A stretch of DNA of 64,000 nt from Erodium maritimum (taxonomy: Eukaryota > Streptophyta > Magnoliopsida > Geraniales > Geraniaceae), in contig OY997590.1 in NCBI GenBank assembly GCA_963921825.1, positions 58,642,012 to 58,706,011 of the forward strand. The letters run 5' to 3'. The notes under the pieces are model-generated. The model worked only from the letters and a program-made list of their open reading frames with translations. It was not told the origin of the DNA and ran no database searches. A program made the position numbers and the translations under genes. Shown here one piece after another: positions 21,118 through 33,200 of this stretch (positions within the stretch are counted from its first letter, which is position 1; each line of letters begins with the position of its first letter).

Positions 21118-21529
21118 CCCCCTTTGGATGACATGTACAAATATTAGTATGCCTCGTTAAAACCTTTCTAGGAAAAACCCAGTGGGAAAAACCCTAGAAG
21201 GAAAAAGAGTACATAATTTGTACAATACGTATTTAAGTTACCTCATTAAAAACCTTGTTAGGAAAACCCATTGGGATAAAACCTAAATCAAGGGAAAAAG
21301 AGTGTAACACGTATTTCTCCCCCTGATTACAACATCTCCTCATAAATCAAGGAGTTTTCTCATTCTGATCTTAGCAAGTTGTAGGAAGTGCTTTAGTGAA
21401 CAAATCTGCAAGATTGTCACAAGAACGAATTTGATAAGCATCGATATCTCCATTTTAATGAAGTTCATGAGTAAACAGGAACTTAGGAGAAATGTGTTTC
21501 GCTTTATCTCCTTTCATGTACCCTCCTTT

Positions 21530-22480
21530 GATCTAAGCTATACAAGTTGTATTATCTTCGCATAAGACAGTTGGACTTACTTTATTTACTGAAAGATCGC
21601 ATGATTCTCGGATATGATGGATCAAAGACCTTAGCCATATACATTCACGACTTGCTTCATAAAGAGCTATCAACTCAGCGTGATTTGAAGAAGTGGTTGT
21701 AAGGGTCTGTTTTATTGAGCGCCAAGATATAGCGGTGTCACCATATGTAAGTATATGCCAAGTTTTTGACCACGCTTTGTGGGTATCAGATAAATATCTG
21801 GCATCAACCATATCCAATCAATTCAGACTTCGAGTCTTTTGAATAAAATAACTCCATATATAATGTTCCTCGAAGATATCTTAAAATTTGTTTAACACCA
21901 GTTCAATGTCTTCGAATCGGAGAAGAACTAAATCTTGCTAGGAAATTAATAGAAAATGCAATATCACGACGGGTGCAATTAACAAGATACATTAACGCCC
22001 TAATGTCACTAAGATATGGTACTTCTAGACCATGATATGGTACTTCGGGACCAAGGAGTTCTTCTTCTTTTTGGGGGCGAAATGAATCCTTTTTCACATC
22101 AAGTTATCAAACAACCATGGGGGAACTCAAATGATGTGAATTATCCATATTGAATAGTTTAAGGATCTTCTCAATATATGATGACTGGTGAACAAAAATC
22201 TCCTTCGACAAATGTTTAATCTGAAGGGCAAGACAAAATTTTGTTTTTCTCCAGTCTTTCATTTCGAATTCACTTTTCAAGTATTTCATCATCTCTACAA
22301 GTTTAACATGTATTCCAATGATGTTCAAATCATCAACATAAACTGCGACGATGGAAAATCCGGTTTTCATCCGTTTAATAAAAACACATGGACATATTTT
22401 ATTGTTGATGTATCTTTCTTTCAAAAGGTATTCACTAAGACGATTATACCACATTCGACCAGATTGTTTTAACCCTTACA
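21530..22480 (-). pseudogene. Copia RT (3' part) and RNase H, degenerate
   Basis: On the minus strand, 22107-22454 encodes an RT segment with the catalytic Tyr-Val-Asp-Asp followed by LNIIG. Then come EFEMKD and a segment typical of the copia RT palm/thumb. 21903-22097 continues with YLVNCTRRDIAFSINFLARF. 21533-21817 is RNase H: DARYLSD, AISWRS, the Glu in HAELIALYEASRE, and CEDNT with the second Asp. The pieces lie in different frames, and stops separate them, for example just after CEDNTTCIA. The conserved KHI..KFF-type end is barely readable. This lineage differs from the young copia at 43479-52388. Confidence 0.85.
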
Positions 22481-23797
22481 AAGATCTTTGGAGCTTTATT
22501 GAATACATTTCTTGAGGTTTTGAGATGCATGCTTCAGGAATTTGTAATCCTTCAAGGACTTTTATGTAAGTGTCATTATCAAGTGACTCATACTAAGTAA
22601 GTAAAATAAATTAAATAAACAAATTAATAAATAAATAAATAAATAAAAAGAAGTAAAATCTGAGTGTGATTGCATCCATAACCGGTGAATATGTCTCTTC
22701 ATAATCAATTCATGGTCGTTGTGAAAATCCTTGTGCAACGAGTCGAGCTTTGTATCTTACGACCTCGTTTTTATCATTTCTTTTGCGCACAAATACTCAT
22801 TTATATCCTATGGGTTTGACATCTTCAGGTGTCTGGACTACATGTCCGAATACTTGGCGTTTGTTGAGTGAATTCAATTATGTCTCAATAACATTTTTCC
22901 ATTTTGGTCAATCATTTCTTCGTCGGTATTCACTGACCGATCTTGGTTCATGATCCTCATTTTCTTTTGAAATATCTAATGCAATTGCATGCGCAAATAT
23001 ATTATCCACAACAATTTCTTTTCTATTCCATCTTTCACCTGGAATGACATAGTTAAACGAGATCTCTTCATTGTCATCTTTCTCAGGTGTTTCATTATCT
23101 TTTGAAGACGTCTATTTATTTTTATCACATTTATTTCTTCGGGAATTGTAATATAATTTGATGTACCAACTTGTCGAACTTGTTCCTTTCCTTTTCTTGG
23201 GTTTTATAATTGGATCCAATAGGTCTGTCACGCTTCTTGCGTGCTTTAGACTCATTTGCTAGCGCTAGCATATTTCCCATTTCTTCATCAGGAAGAGTAA
23301 TTCTACAAGGAACATTAGCAACTGGTATATGTGATTTTATCATAGTCTTAACATCCGTAAATGCATCAGGCAATGTATTTTCAACCTTTTGTAAGTGGAT
23401 AATTTTCTGAACTTCTAGTTCATATTGATTCGTACGAGGATCAAAATGAGACAATGTCAATGCATCCCATGAAATTTCTCGTCTTTCTTTTCCAGACGTT
23501 TCTTTATCTCCCCCTAATGCCGGGAAATTGTCTCATCAAATTGATAGTCGGCAAATCGTGCCGTAAACATATCACATGTCATGAATTCCAATATATCTAT
23601 GTGAATTCTTTCTAAAAATGTTGGATATTCAGTCTCAACTTTCATTGGAGATGGTCTTGTAATAAGTTTTCCTTAAAAACAAGCAACACATGGGTAATCT
23701 TTTGACAAAAAGGACATTTTTACCCTTCAGGGTATGTCCATGTGAATTTTCTATAATTCTTTATATCATTATGAAACCCAGATGGCCTAAACGATCA
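22481..23797 (-). pseudogene. Copia integrase remnant and RT 5' part, degenerate
   Basis: Element sense runs right to left. 23797 down to about 23640 has an HDRLGHLGF-like zinc-domain start, then the catalytic core is missing: within about 100 bp the sequence reaches the linker that normally precedes RT (FPALGGD near 23530). 23131-23460 keeps an open 109-codon linker (DPRTNQYELEVQKIIHLQ, then LPDAFTD...). 22680-23000 holds RT fingers fragments. An (AATA)n run lies at about 22621-22650. With the core gone, this copy could never integrate unaided. Confidence 0.75.
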
Positions 23798-26700
23798 TGT
23801 CACGCCCCAATTTCAGTAAAACCAAACTAGGGACGCGAACATTTTAAAACATAAAAACACTTGAACACCTGTTTTCATTAAACACTTTAAAAGTACCATT
23901 TGTTCAACAAAATAATAATTACAGTTTAAAAGACGTCCCAACAAGTGGACAAAAGTACAAGGTATCCGTCACTAGACTCAAAAGACAAAACTCGGACTCC
24001 GCTCCTAGCTCCACAAGCTTTGAGAGCTCACCTAGTCCGTCCCACGAACAGTACCTGTAGGAAAAGCAGCTAGGGGTGAGCGTTCGCTCACCACCGCGAA
24101 TAACAGACTGACTACGGCATAATTAGCAGACAAAGCAGGTAACACCAATAACAACTCAACACCGGGGAAACACCATCCCCAACCCAAGTACTCTAACTTA
24201 CAAACACCCACGGTGACCTTCCTCGAACGACTCAACACTCAACCACATAAGTAGACCCGACACAACAATTGACGACCTCTCCCAAGGACTCAAACGACAG
24301 CTACACAACACCAAACAGATCACAAAGGATCGCACACCAAACAAGATCACAAAGGATCGCATACCAGCTGCTCAGTAACCTCTCCCACTCACACGAACAC
24401 GGGTCAGACTAGCCAAAGAATGCTTACAACCTGTGATACTCAAACTCGGACCAGGCCAGCCAAAGAATGCTTGCAACCTGTGTTACTCAAACTCGGACCA
24501 GGCCAGCCAAAGAATGCTTGCAACCTGTGTTACTCAAACTGTGTCAGGCCAGCCAAAGAATGCTTGCAACCCGTTGATACTCAAACTTGGTCAGGCCAGC
24601 CAAAGAATTCTTGCAACCTACCGGGATCCGCAATCACAATCACAATCACAATCACAATCACAATCACACGCAAATTCATCAACCAGTAACAACACAAGTT
24701 CAACACTCACAGGCACTCATGGCCACCAAGACACCAACAGTAAAACTCGAACTCAACAGCCCCACAGGCACTCACGGCCTCCCAAGACACACCGACAGTA
24801 AGACACGGACTCAACAACCCCACAGGCACTCACGGCCTCCCAAGACACCAACCATAAGACACGCTTTCAACTTACCGAGACTCTAACTCGTAAGCCAGCT
24901 AAAGGAAGCTTGCAACCCCCCCGAGACTCTAACTCGGTCAGGCCAGCCAAAGACACCGACCTTAGTACACGGGCCCTCAAGGCCACCCAAAACACCAACA
25001 ATTGACTACGGGCTCTCATGGCCACCCAAGACACCAATTCAAATACACGGGCTCTCAAGGCCACCCAAACTCAATCAATAAATAATACGGGCTCTCAAGG
25101 CCACCCAAAACTCGATAATAAAGTACGGGCTCTCAAGGCCACCCAAACTCAATCAATAAATAATACGGGCTCTCAAGGCCACCCAAAACTCGATAATAAA
25201 ATACGGGCTCTCAAGGCCACCCAAACTCAATCAATAAATAATACGGGCTCTCAAGGCCACCCAAAACTCGATAATAAAGTACGGGCTCTCAAGGCCACCC
25301 AAACTCAATCAATAAATAATACGGGCTCTCAAGGCCACCCAAAACTCGATAATAAAGTACGGGCTCTCAAGGCCACCCAAACTCAATCAATAAATAATAC
25401 GGGCTCTCAAGGCCACCCAAAACTCGATAATAAAATACGGGCTCTCAAGGCCACCCAAGACACCAAATAAGCAATCAACCTCCGGCTTAACCAAGCCTCC
25501 AACAGTCCTAACATCAACAGTTTCACAATCAACCTCCGGGCATGGTCATATGCCTCCAGTACTCCTAATATCGATAAGTTCACAAACAACCTCCGGGCAT
25601 GGTCATATGCCTCCAGTAAAACAATTAACGCTAAGTTCTCTGCTCCTACGACACTACTAAGTGTCACATGCTTTTCTCAATAATTACTAAGTTCCCGTAA
25701 CATGCTTTTCTGATAAACGCTACAATCCCGTATCATGCTTTTCTAATATTTAAATAAACATATTCAACCCACGACACCCCGGTGTCACATGCAATTTTAC
25801 TGTTAACTTTCCCCAGTCAGGGCCGAGATCCGGCTACTTTTCCCTACCTCGTGCGTGTTCTCCCAAAAGACAAACCACGAGCTCCGGTGATGATCTCAGT
25901 CACTCACCCAGCTTTCCCTTGCCTCGGTCCGTGGCACGATCTAAAAGAACACAATTAAAGGCACTTTTAAACTAGTACGAATAAACCGAAAACCATTAAA
26001 CTCGAAGCCCAAACTTAACCCCGACAATGTCGATCACTCCCAAACTTCCCAATTACTCGACATTGTCGATAAGGGACCCGTAAAGGCCCGATTCGCCCGA
26101 CATGGCGAATCTGCCCGGGTTTTGTTAATTGCCTTCCGGGGCCCCAAAAGCCCCCGTTTTCGTTCCTACGGTCTTAGAATATTTCAAGGAACCCAATGTA
26201 CTTGCCCGAATCGAATTCCGACTCCCGAGTCAATTAAATGACGTTTAAAGTTTCTAAACCCGATAAATTACAACTTCTCCAATTTAATTCCAATTTTCGA
26301 TTCGGTTTAGGGTAAGTGGTCCGGGGAACGTTTTAAACCACCCGAACGATAAAACCCGAGCACGTGGGCCCCACACGGCCACAATGGCAAAATTCCCTTT
26401 TTGCCCCAAAACGTTCCTAACGAACCCCAAACCTCAACCATTCATCTTTAAACCAATTCTAACCAGAACCCAACCATATTTGAATCGTTTAAACTCAAAC
26501 CCTAAAATTCGAACTTAACAAAACGAAAATCGGTTAGGTGCTCACCGTAGAGAATGACGGTGTGAACTCGATTCTTCAATCGTTGAGGCGATCCACCGGT
26601 CGGATGATCGAGAAATAGCAAAACCCTACAACCCCCTTCTCTTTTTCTCTCCTCCTTCTCTCCTCTTTCTACTTTCTCTCTCTTGTTTGCTCTTTTTTTT

Positions 26701-27309
26701 GTGTTCTGCCGAGACCACACAACCTTTCCCTTTTATTTTTTTAAAAACTACACCCATCTTTCCATATTTACCAAACTAACACAAAACCTATTATTTTCTC
26801 CTTTAAAACCTTATACTCGGCCAACACTTAACAACCACACAATTTCCCCCCAAAATCAACACCACCATATAATTGCCAAGTGTCAAGGTGGGTCCCACAC
26901 CTTTTGGAAAATATCTAATTGATATTTTCCAATCAGTTTTGCGAAAAACGGACGTTTCGGGCCCCGAACGGGCACTTTTCCCAAGAAATTACGAAACTTG
27001 ACGGGCTACAAGAAAACGGCTCAACTAAGATCGCTGCGACGACGGCTAAGCTTTTCGGATCCAAAACGGTCCTCGAATGGACCAAAACGTCGCTCGGTTG
27101 ACTTTTCCAGCGAAAAGTCAACATTTCCCAAATTGATCAGAAAGTTGCCATGAGTCCCCCGGAACTCACTTTGGTCAATAACGGGGTCAACTTAAGTCCG
27201 GTATGACACTCGAGGTCATTTTAGGTTCACTTAACTGTGAGTCTTAAATTTTTTAAATTTTCCTGTTTTTCGCAGGTTTGACTGGCGTTGACCGGGAGTG
27301 GTTATTACA
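23798..27309 (-). mobile_element. Solo LTR of the gypsy family inside copia pol
   Basis: 3512 bp, TGTCACGCCC...GTTATTACA on the + strand, flanked by GATCA (23793-23797 and 27310-27314). It is the longest copy here, because of an expanded 78-bp higher-order repeat (about 25045-25450). It carries the CCAGCCAAAGAATGCTTGCA module (about 24405-24610), a short ATCACA array (about 24630-24668), the GGTGAGCG-type hairpin (24075-24092), a 12-bp stem hairpin (about 26904-26932) and the GTTGACTTTTC hairpin (27097-27122). Confidence 0.96.
25045..25455 (-). repeat. 78-bp higher-order minisatellite
   Basis: About five repeats of a 78-bp dimer built from two related units, one with ACTCAATCAATAAATAAT and one with AACTCGATAATAAA, both followed by ACGGGCTCTCAAGGCCACCC. 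The solo LTR at 15190 has only about one such dimer before its deletion, so copy number varies quickly. Confidence 0.88.
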
Positions 27310-28980
27310 GATCATGCCATATCATAAAATTTGATAGGTCCATTGGGTTTTGGTTAATCACCATATTAGTTTCAATTGGAAAAATGAAAGTATAATATAA
27401 TCCAAAACTATATGAAGGGAGTCTCCACAATTTCTTTTCTCCTCAAGACTATGGACGTGATGTATAAACATTCAACGTCATTTCATTCGTTGTCTCAATG
27501 TGATAACCATTTCGGTGAATATCTTTCAAACTTAACAAGTTTCTTTTTGATCTGGTCGAGAACTTGCATCATTGATAATAAATTGTGTAACATTACATTA
27601 GCTCTTCCGGAGCCTTAATAAGATCCGATGCATCAGATATTTTGTTCACTTTTATCTGTCAAGCAAAGTGATTCACGTTGCTTTTAACATAATCAGAGAA
27701 ACTTTCGTTCATAGTTTGTCATAAGACAAATAAATAAAATTAAAAACAAGACACTCCAAATATTTTATTTTGCAATAATAAGGTAGCTCTTCCGGAGCCC
27801 TCTATTATATTTGCAGCACCCATAATGGTGTTCATGTTTGCCTCGACCATGGTCAGACATGAAAAATATTTCTTGTTTATCATAATTGTATGTGTAGTGA
27901 CACTATCAACCATATTCATATCGTTATCCTTTTCTGTAAATAGATAGATCACTTCTGGGATCCATATCCTTTAATATGAGAAAATTAATGTATTGGTTTA
28001 CATACTACAAAAGGATATAACAGAAATATAAATACAAATCATCCAAAAATTGGTTCATATGCATGATACTTGTTTTCTCGTCATCAATTACAAATGAGTT
28101 AAAGACATTCGATTAGATCTTCAAGATCTAGGTTATCAATAAAGTTTCTCTCTACGATTTCTTATTTGCCTTCAATCAAATCTTTGATCATACTTTTAGG
28201 TACGCAATCAACTACATTTACAAAATAACTTTCACCATGTTCATGAGTTTTCATTTGATGTACCATTTTTTTTGCGCCTTTCATACTCGTTCCATTTCTG
28301 GTGGTACACATTATTTTTCATGGAATTGGAAATTATTTGGCTCATAACTATGACTACGACCGCGACCACGTCTGGGGCATTGGTCTTGCTTAGGTATGGA
28401 TCTACCCATATCCTATCACATTCACTTCAAGGAATTGAGTGATGCCAATAGGGCGAGCTTGATTGTTTTCAACGATAATTCATTACTTATAAATATATTA
28501 AGTCTGATTCTTTTCGTTCTCGGTAATGCTACTTCAAGAGCATACTAGATGGAAGTAATGTAGAGAAAAATATTTTTCATCGATTATAAATAATATGATG
28601 ATGTGTGAAAATAGTTTCTTTGATTTATCCTGCAAGGATACCAACTTAGAACTTCAAGTCTTTATGTAAGCTTCATGTCACATTTTTTTTTCTTCAGTGA
28701 TTGCATGTATCTTGTTTACTTGGATGATGGGTCCAATAAAAAAAAATTCTTGACAATTATAGAACTTCATGTTCACAATATCATGACTTGTGTAAACTTC
28801 AGGTTACACATCGAATTTGTATAATGTTCACACAAATATGAATAAGCATATATTATGATTTACACAATGAATGAACTCGTTGGGTGTATAAATATCAATT
28901 TTAGATATGTATATAACCACACACCGAGAAAGCTCGTGGGGGTATTCGTAGTAAATAAAAATAACTATATATAAAATTTT
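27310..28980 (-). pseudogene. Copia gag, protease and pre-integrase remains, degenerate
   Basis: Continuation of the decayed copia element after the solo LTR. In element sense, 27600 to 27310 encodes scraps of the pre-integrase region (a stretch ending in a WHDRLGHP-like phrase that continues at 23797). Near 28345-28385 is an Arg/Gly-rich stretch of the kind preceding the gag zinc knuckle. Many stops and frameshifts; no open frame above 70 codons. The assignment rests on order and on these short matches. Confidence 0.55.
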
Positions 28981-29837
28981 AGGCTTCAAGCCACGGACAC
29001 AAGTTACAAGCTTCAGGTTTAAGTTTCAAGTTTATACTTTGAACCAAAACTTCAGCTTTTGTCATCATTAGGTACATGTGAACTTCGGGTCACTCTAATT
29101 TCTTCAGGTTATAAGACCCACGATCTTTAATCAAAACTGCAGGTTCCGTAAATCTTTTATCGTTAATATTTGAACTTCGGGTTCAAAATGGTTCGACATT
29201 GTAAAACTATAAAATCAATATAATCAACTAAGTAAAAATATAAGTAAAGAACGTGTCATTAGTTACATGAACCATCAACTATAATACTCTTATTCATATA
29301 TGGGAGAGAATACACAACCATTTGTTGTACCATGTATTTGGAACTTCTGGTCCAACATACATCAAGTCAATGGTATTATGTATTTGAAAATTCTGATCCA
29401 ACATATCATCATATTTGTAAACTTCAGGCTACAAATATACAACCTCATAAATTTATTCACAAGATGACCATGCGACGAGAGAACACATGGAGTAGCTAAA
29501 CTACTCATGTAACCGTATCGTGAATTTTTTTTCAAGCTTCACGCTTTTAAGCCAAGTTGCATGTTATAAGAAAAACGGTTCGTATCTTGGAACTTCAGGT
29601 CCAAATGACTCGATTTCAACAAATCTTATATTCGAGTATCAAATAAAAAAAACACAAGTATATAATAAACATCAAGTTTCTGATGTGAAAGATCCAATGT
29701 ATATTGGCAATCACAGAGCATACTTATCGAAAAACATAAATGAACTTGTATAAATAAACATGAATCGAATTAAAATAAATTCACGATAATACAAAACTTT
29801 GATACCTGGATAGTAGAGCAATTCGTGCTGATAACGT
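28981..29837 (-). other. Leader of the decayed copia element, with a recurring 12-13 nt motif
   Basis: Untranslated region between gag and the 5' LTR. On the + strand a motif close to AACTTCAGGTTCA recurs at irregular spacing from about 28645 to 29600 (near 28649, 28762, 28795, 29009, 29091, 29102, 29137, 29174, 29341, 29409 and 29588). Next to the LTR the element-sense sequence is CGTTATCAGCACGAATTGC, which is not the usual initiator-Met primer site, so the primer is uncertain. Confidence 0.6.
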
Positions 29838-30105
29838 GTTATAAAAGTAAGAACGATACTTGTGAATGGAAGAACAAAAACTAGAGAGAACAAGAGAATA
29901 TGGAGAGAGTAGAAAATAGAATATTATTGATCACTTCATCCTTTACAATGACCTCTATTTATAGGCTTATAATCATAGAGACATAACCTTAATGAACTAC
30001 ATAAATAATAGAATTCGAAATACAAAAGTCTTCTAACTCCCACAAAAGTCTTGTAACTCCTATCTAAAATATTTCATGTGGTCATCCAATCGAATATTCA
30101 TAACA
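29838..30105 (-). repeat. 5' LTR of the decayed copia element
   Basis: 268 bp. It is an uninterrupted reference copy that shows the MULE target site ATAATAGAA once. The boundary is supported by TG...CA ends and a 4-of-5 target match. Confidence 0.93.
29952..29965 (-). promoter_or_regulatory. TATA box of the copia 5' LTR
   Basis: CCTATAAATAGAGG in element sense, about 140 bp into the LTR, is a near-consensus plant TATA box. The same sequence sits at 20184-20197 in the other LTR. Confidence 0.7.
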
Positions 30106-31740
30106 GCATCGATGATATCACATAAATTTTAGGGTTTGTTTATACGATGAAAAGTCAAAACAAATATATGAATGATATTTTGTTTTAATTTATCTTAAAC
30201 AAGATTTTGGGAACACGATACTGTTAGATAAATGGTGGTAGCAGTAAATTAGTGAGTCAAGTCATATCACAACACCACAAATGGGATTAAGATAATCCGA
30301 GTATTGACAAGGACCACTATTCTCATTCAATATTATCTTGCACCAATTGCCAAACAAAAGGATCTTCGAGTCGCTACAAATACAATTACAACAAACTTTT
30401 TTTGAGTCAGCTCTGTGTTGGATATGGTTCTTAAACCGTCAGCGTCGCCCACTCACCTCCCCATGTGGTCCCCACCACCCCTTTATTCTCTTCTACGTCT
30501 CTCAGACGCCACCTGATCGGGCGGCCCCAAACCAACCACCGCAATATTGTCTGTGATCTGACCGTCACAACTCTAAATATTTTATTTAGTTTCAAGTTTT
30601 AAATACGTCCAAAAATAGTAAGTAGGCAGTCATGCAAGATGACTATTTTACCCCCAGCCAACTCGGTTTAGTGAGCAATGAGTGGCTCGTGCGCCGCACG
30701 TGATCCGAAAGTCGATTCAATCTGTAATCACTAATCACAATGGTTAAATCTGACTATACGACCAAGGACAGCAGCGTAGGAATGCGCGCCACGTGTCGGC
30801 GAACATGGAAAGCTCCGCTGGACCCGACCCGGCTAGTTTCTTCTCAATTTTTAGTTTTTAACAATAAATTATCTTTAGAGGGCCGCTTATTAGATCACAC
30901 ATGGGATGGGAGAATGTCCGTCTGTGCCGGCTTTTGCTTCCACTTGATACTTTAATTAATTAAACTATTCTTTTTATACTATTTCTTTCTCATCACCATC
31001 GTAGTGATGATTCATTATCTTAGTATTCATTAAAAAAAATGCTTTTTATTTGGTGCTTAAGATCTAAATTAAACAAAAAAACGAGCCACGTGAACACATC
31101 ATGTTGATGAGAGTTGTAAAAAGCGCTATATTTTACCATAAAAATAAAGAAAAATTGAGGGTATTAGTAATTTAGTACCTAAGAAAAAGACTTAAAAACC
31201 AAGCGACTCCACTATGCATAAAAGATTCTGGCGTGCACTAAGTGATTATAATAATATTAATGGTAATAATGTGTTGCCACCAATGTCAACCTCCCACGTG
31301 TCGTTCGTTCGTGTAAAGCCGTGTGGCCATGTGAAACATTATTGGACGGTGAGAAAGTTGTCTGTATTGCTAATTGGCCATTTTCAACTTCTTTATCCCA
31401 AAACACGTTTTTATTTTTTTAATTTGATCTTCATCAAAATTACTTATTACCTTGACAAATTGGCCCATGGGATTGTTTTATTGCGACTACAAAGATTTGA
31501 AAGTAACATTAATCTCATTTATAAAAAAAAGTAACATTAATTTCTGTCATATTACATGTTCTGAATGTATTATTTTAAATAATTTTTTGAATGGTAATCA
31601 TAGCCAATATATTAACAAAAAGAAATTACCGGAAATATTGACCTAAAACGGGTTACTTAGAAAAAACAAAATCCAACAGAAACAATTGTATGAAAACAAC
31701 TAAAAAGTCCAAACGTCATGAGACATATACGAAATTGAAA
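30106..31740 (+). other. Non-repetitive-looking intergenic DNA with several G-boxes
   Basis: No gene is recognised. CACGTG occurs at 30697-30702, 30790-30795, 31087-31092 and 31295-31300, several in ABRE-like contexts such as CCACGTGTCGG. The short open frames show no family motif. It could be a relic promoter region or low-copy spacer. Confidence 0.45.
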
Positions 31741-33200
31741 AAAAATGCTCTTTTACTGAAGTGCTCCAAAAGTGTCAACATGGAGATGCTACGATAGCGG
31801 CCGAGGCAACCGATACAGCTACTATAAATTACGGAATAGAGCCGAGCGAGCCCTATGATCAAAATAGGCACCAATCGACTCTAGAATGTGCTCTTAGAGA
31901 ATACTGCTTAGCGGTCGAGACCACTAAAACAGTTGCTGAAGCCCGAGAGTGACGACCTAGGAAACCATGTAACCAGGGACTAAGATGGCTCAATTGGACT
32001 ATTCATCCTCCTTAAGAACCAGCTGACGTCATCCACCATTTGATGATAATGAGGGTCTTTCAAAACGTAAAAGTGTTTGCTCCCGATCTTGTAGGAGAAT
32101 GTCGTATCGGTACTTGATGGAACCGATGCCACTTCACGGTCGATTAGGGTAGAGTACCCGCGGACCCCTCATCGACCCCCTGAATACTTATTGGGGAAGG
32201 CGATGGTGCTTGCCGCCCCTCGTTGGTTTGTTCCGTCTCGCCCTCGGAGTCAGCCAACTCCATTGAGACAAGACCCAAATTGATCACAAATTTCCACCGC
32301 TAAGGCGGAACCACCCCACAATTTGGTCGGTTTATGGAATTTTGTAAACATAGAGGAGCAACCGCCGCCACCGAATGTCCCACAGTTGGAAAATGACCCC
32401 ATGCCGGAGGAACAACCCTAAATGGGCCTTGCAGGGATGGACACACCACTCCTACAGGCCGAGTCTGCTCCATCATCGTTGTCGCAGCTGGCATCAAGGT
32501 CTGCTCCTTGAACCGCTCCTATGTCGCTACTATTTTCGCCGTGGAGTATGGTCGCGCCTCCATCTCTACAATCCGATCTCCCTCAGTGTTGAGAGAGTAG
32601 TAAGGTGAGCACATACGGATCCGAGAATGTATGACCTCCTCGTCTCCTTCTTCAGCTACTCCGAGCATAGCAATCTCCCCCTGCTAAGGTTGGCGACACA
32701 TCCGATTTTCCTACCATCTCCACAGCCGACGACAGCCCCGTCGTGGTCATTGAGCAGCGATACTCTCCCACACCCGATCACGCCTCCTCTGATAGTCGTG
32801 GATCGTCTAAGTCCCGCGATGGAGTTCGAGATCCACCCTCACATCGGACAAAAGAGCTTTCACGACCATGCGGCAGTATAAAGCCGTTGCCTTCACCCCC
32901 GAACAACCTTCGTCGACGGTCTGGTCCATATCTTTTCTCCCCCACGTGAACGTCGTCGAGAGCACATGCAGTAAACTCTACTGCCATCACGAGTATGAGG
33001 ACATAATAGTCGAATCGTACGCAACGGCAACCATGTACCTGGGGTTGGAGAAAGCTTTCACAACCACCAGTGATGAAGGCCCAACATCCCTTAAGCCCAA
33101 ACACATCTTGCCGAATACCATGTGCAACATCACTTTGATCAAACAACAACCCAACACAACCGACAATAGAAAAACCCGACCCTAACCATTGTTGCACTCT
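31741..33200 (+). other. GC-richer stretch, possible decayed gene or element
   Basis: Open frames up to 139 codons occur on both strands (32778-33197 minus, 32868-33185 plus), with CCGTCG-rich composition but no protein family I can recognise. Composition resembles repeat copies A-C, but I could not align it to them. Function not assigned. Confidence 0.3.

Larger units (their letters stand above)
20069..30105 (-). mobile_element. Ty1/copia retrotransposon, decayed and nested, minus strand
   Basis: LTRs (20069-21105, containing a DNA transposon, and 29838-30105) begin TGTTATAAAAG and end TATTCATAACA on the + strand. The LTR is 268 bp without the insertion, with about seven differences between the two. 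Flanks are GCATT (left) and GCATC (right), a 5-bp duplication with one change. Order on the minus strand is 5' LTR, leader, gag/protease remains, integrase remains, RT, RNase H, polypurine tract, 3' LTR. A 3.5-kb gypsy solo LTR interrupts pol. The integrase core is largely deleted. Confidence 0.92.

Noticed and set aside
24960-25460. CRISPR-like alternation of repeats and spacers
   Set aside because: Both the units and the intervening segments repeat, the array lies inside an LTR of plant origin, and no cas-like gene exists. It is a higher-order minisatellite.
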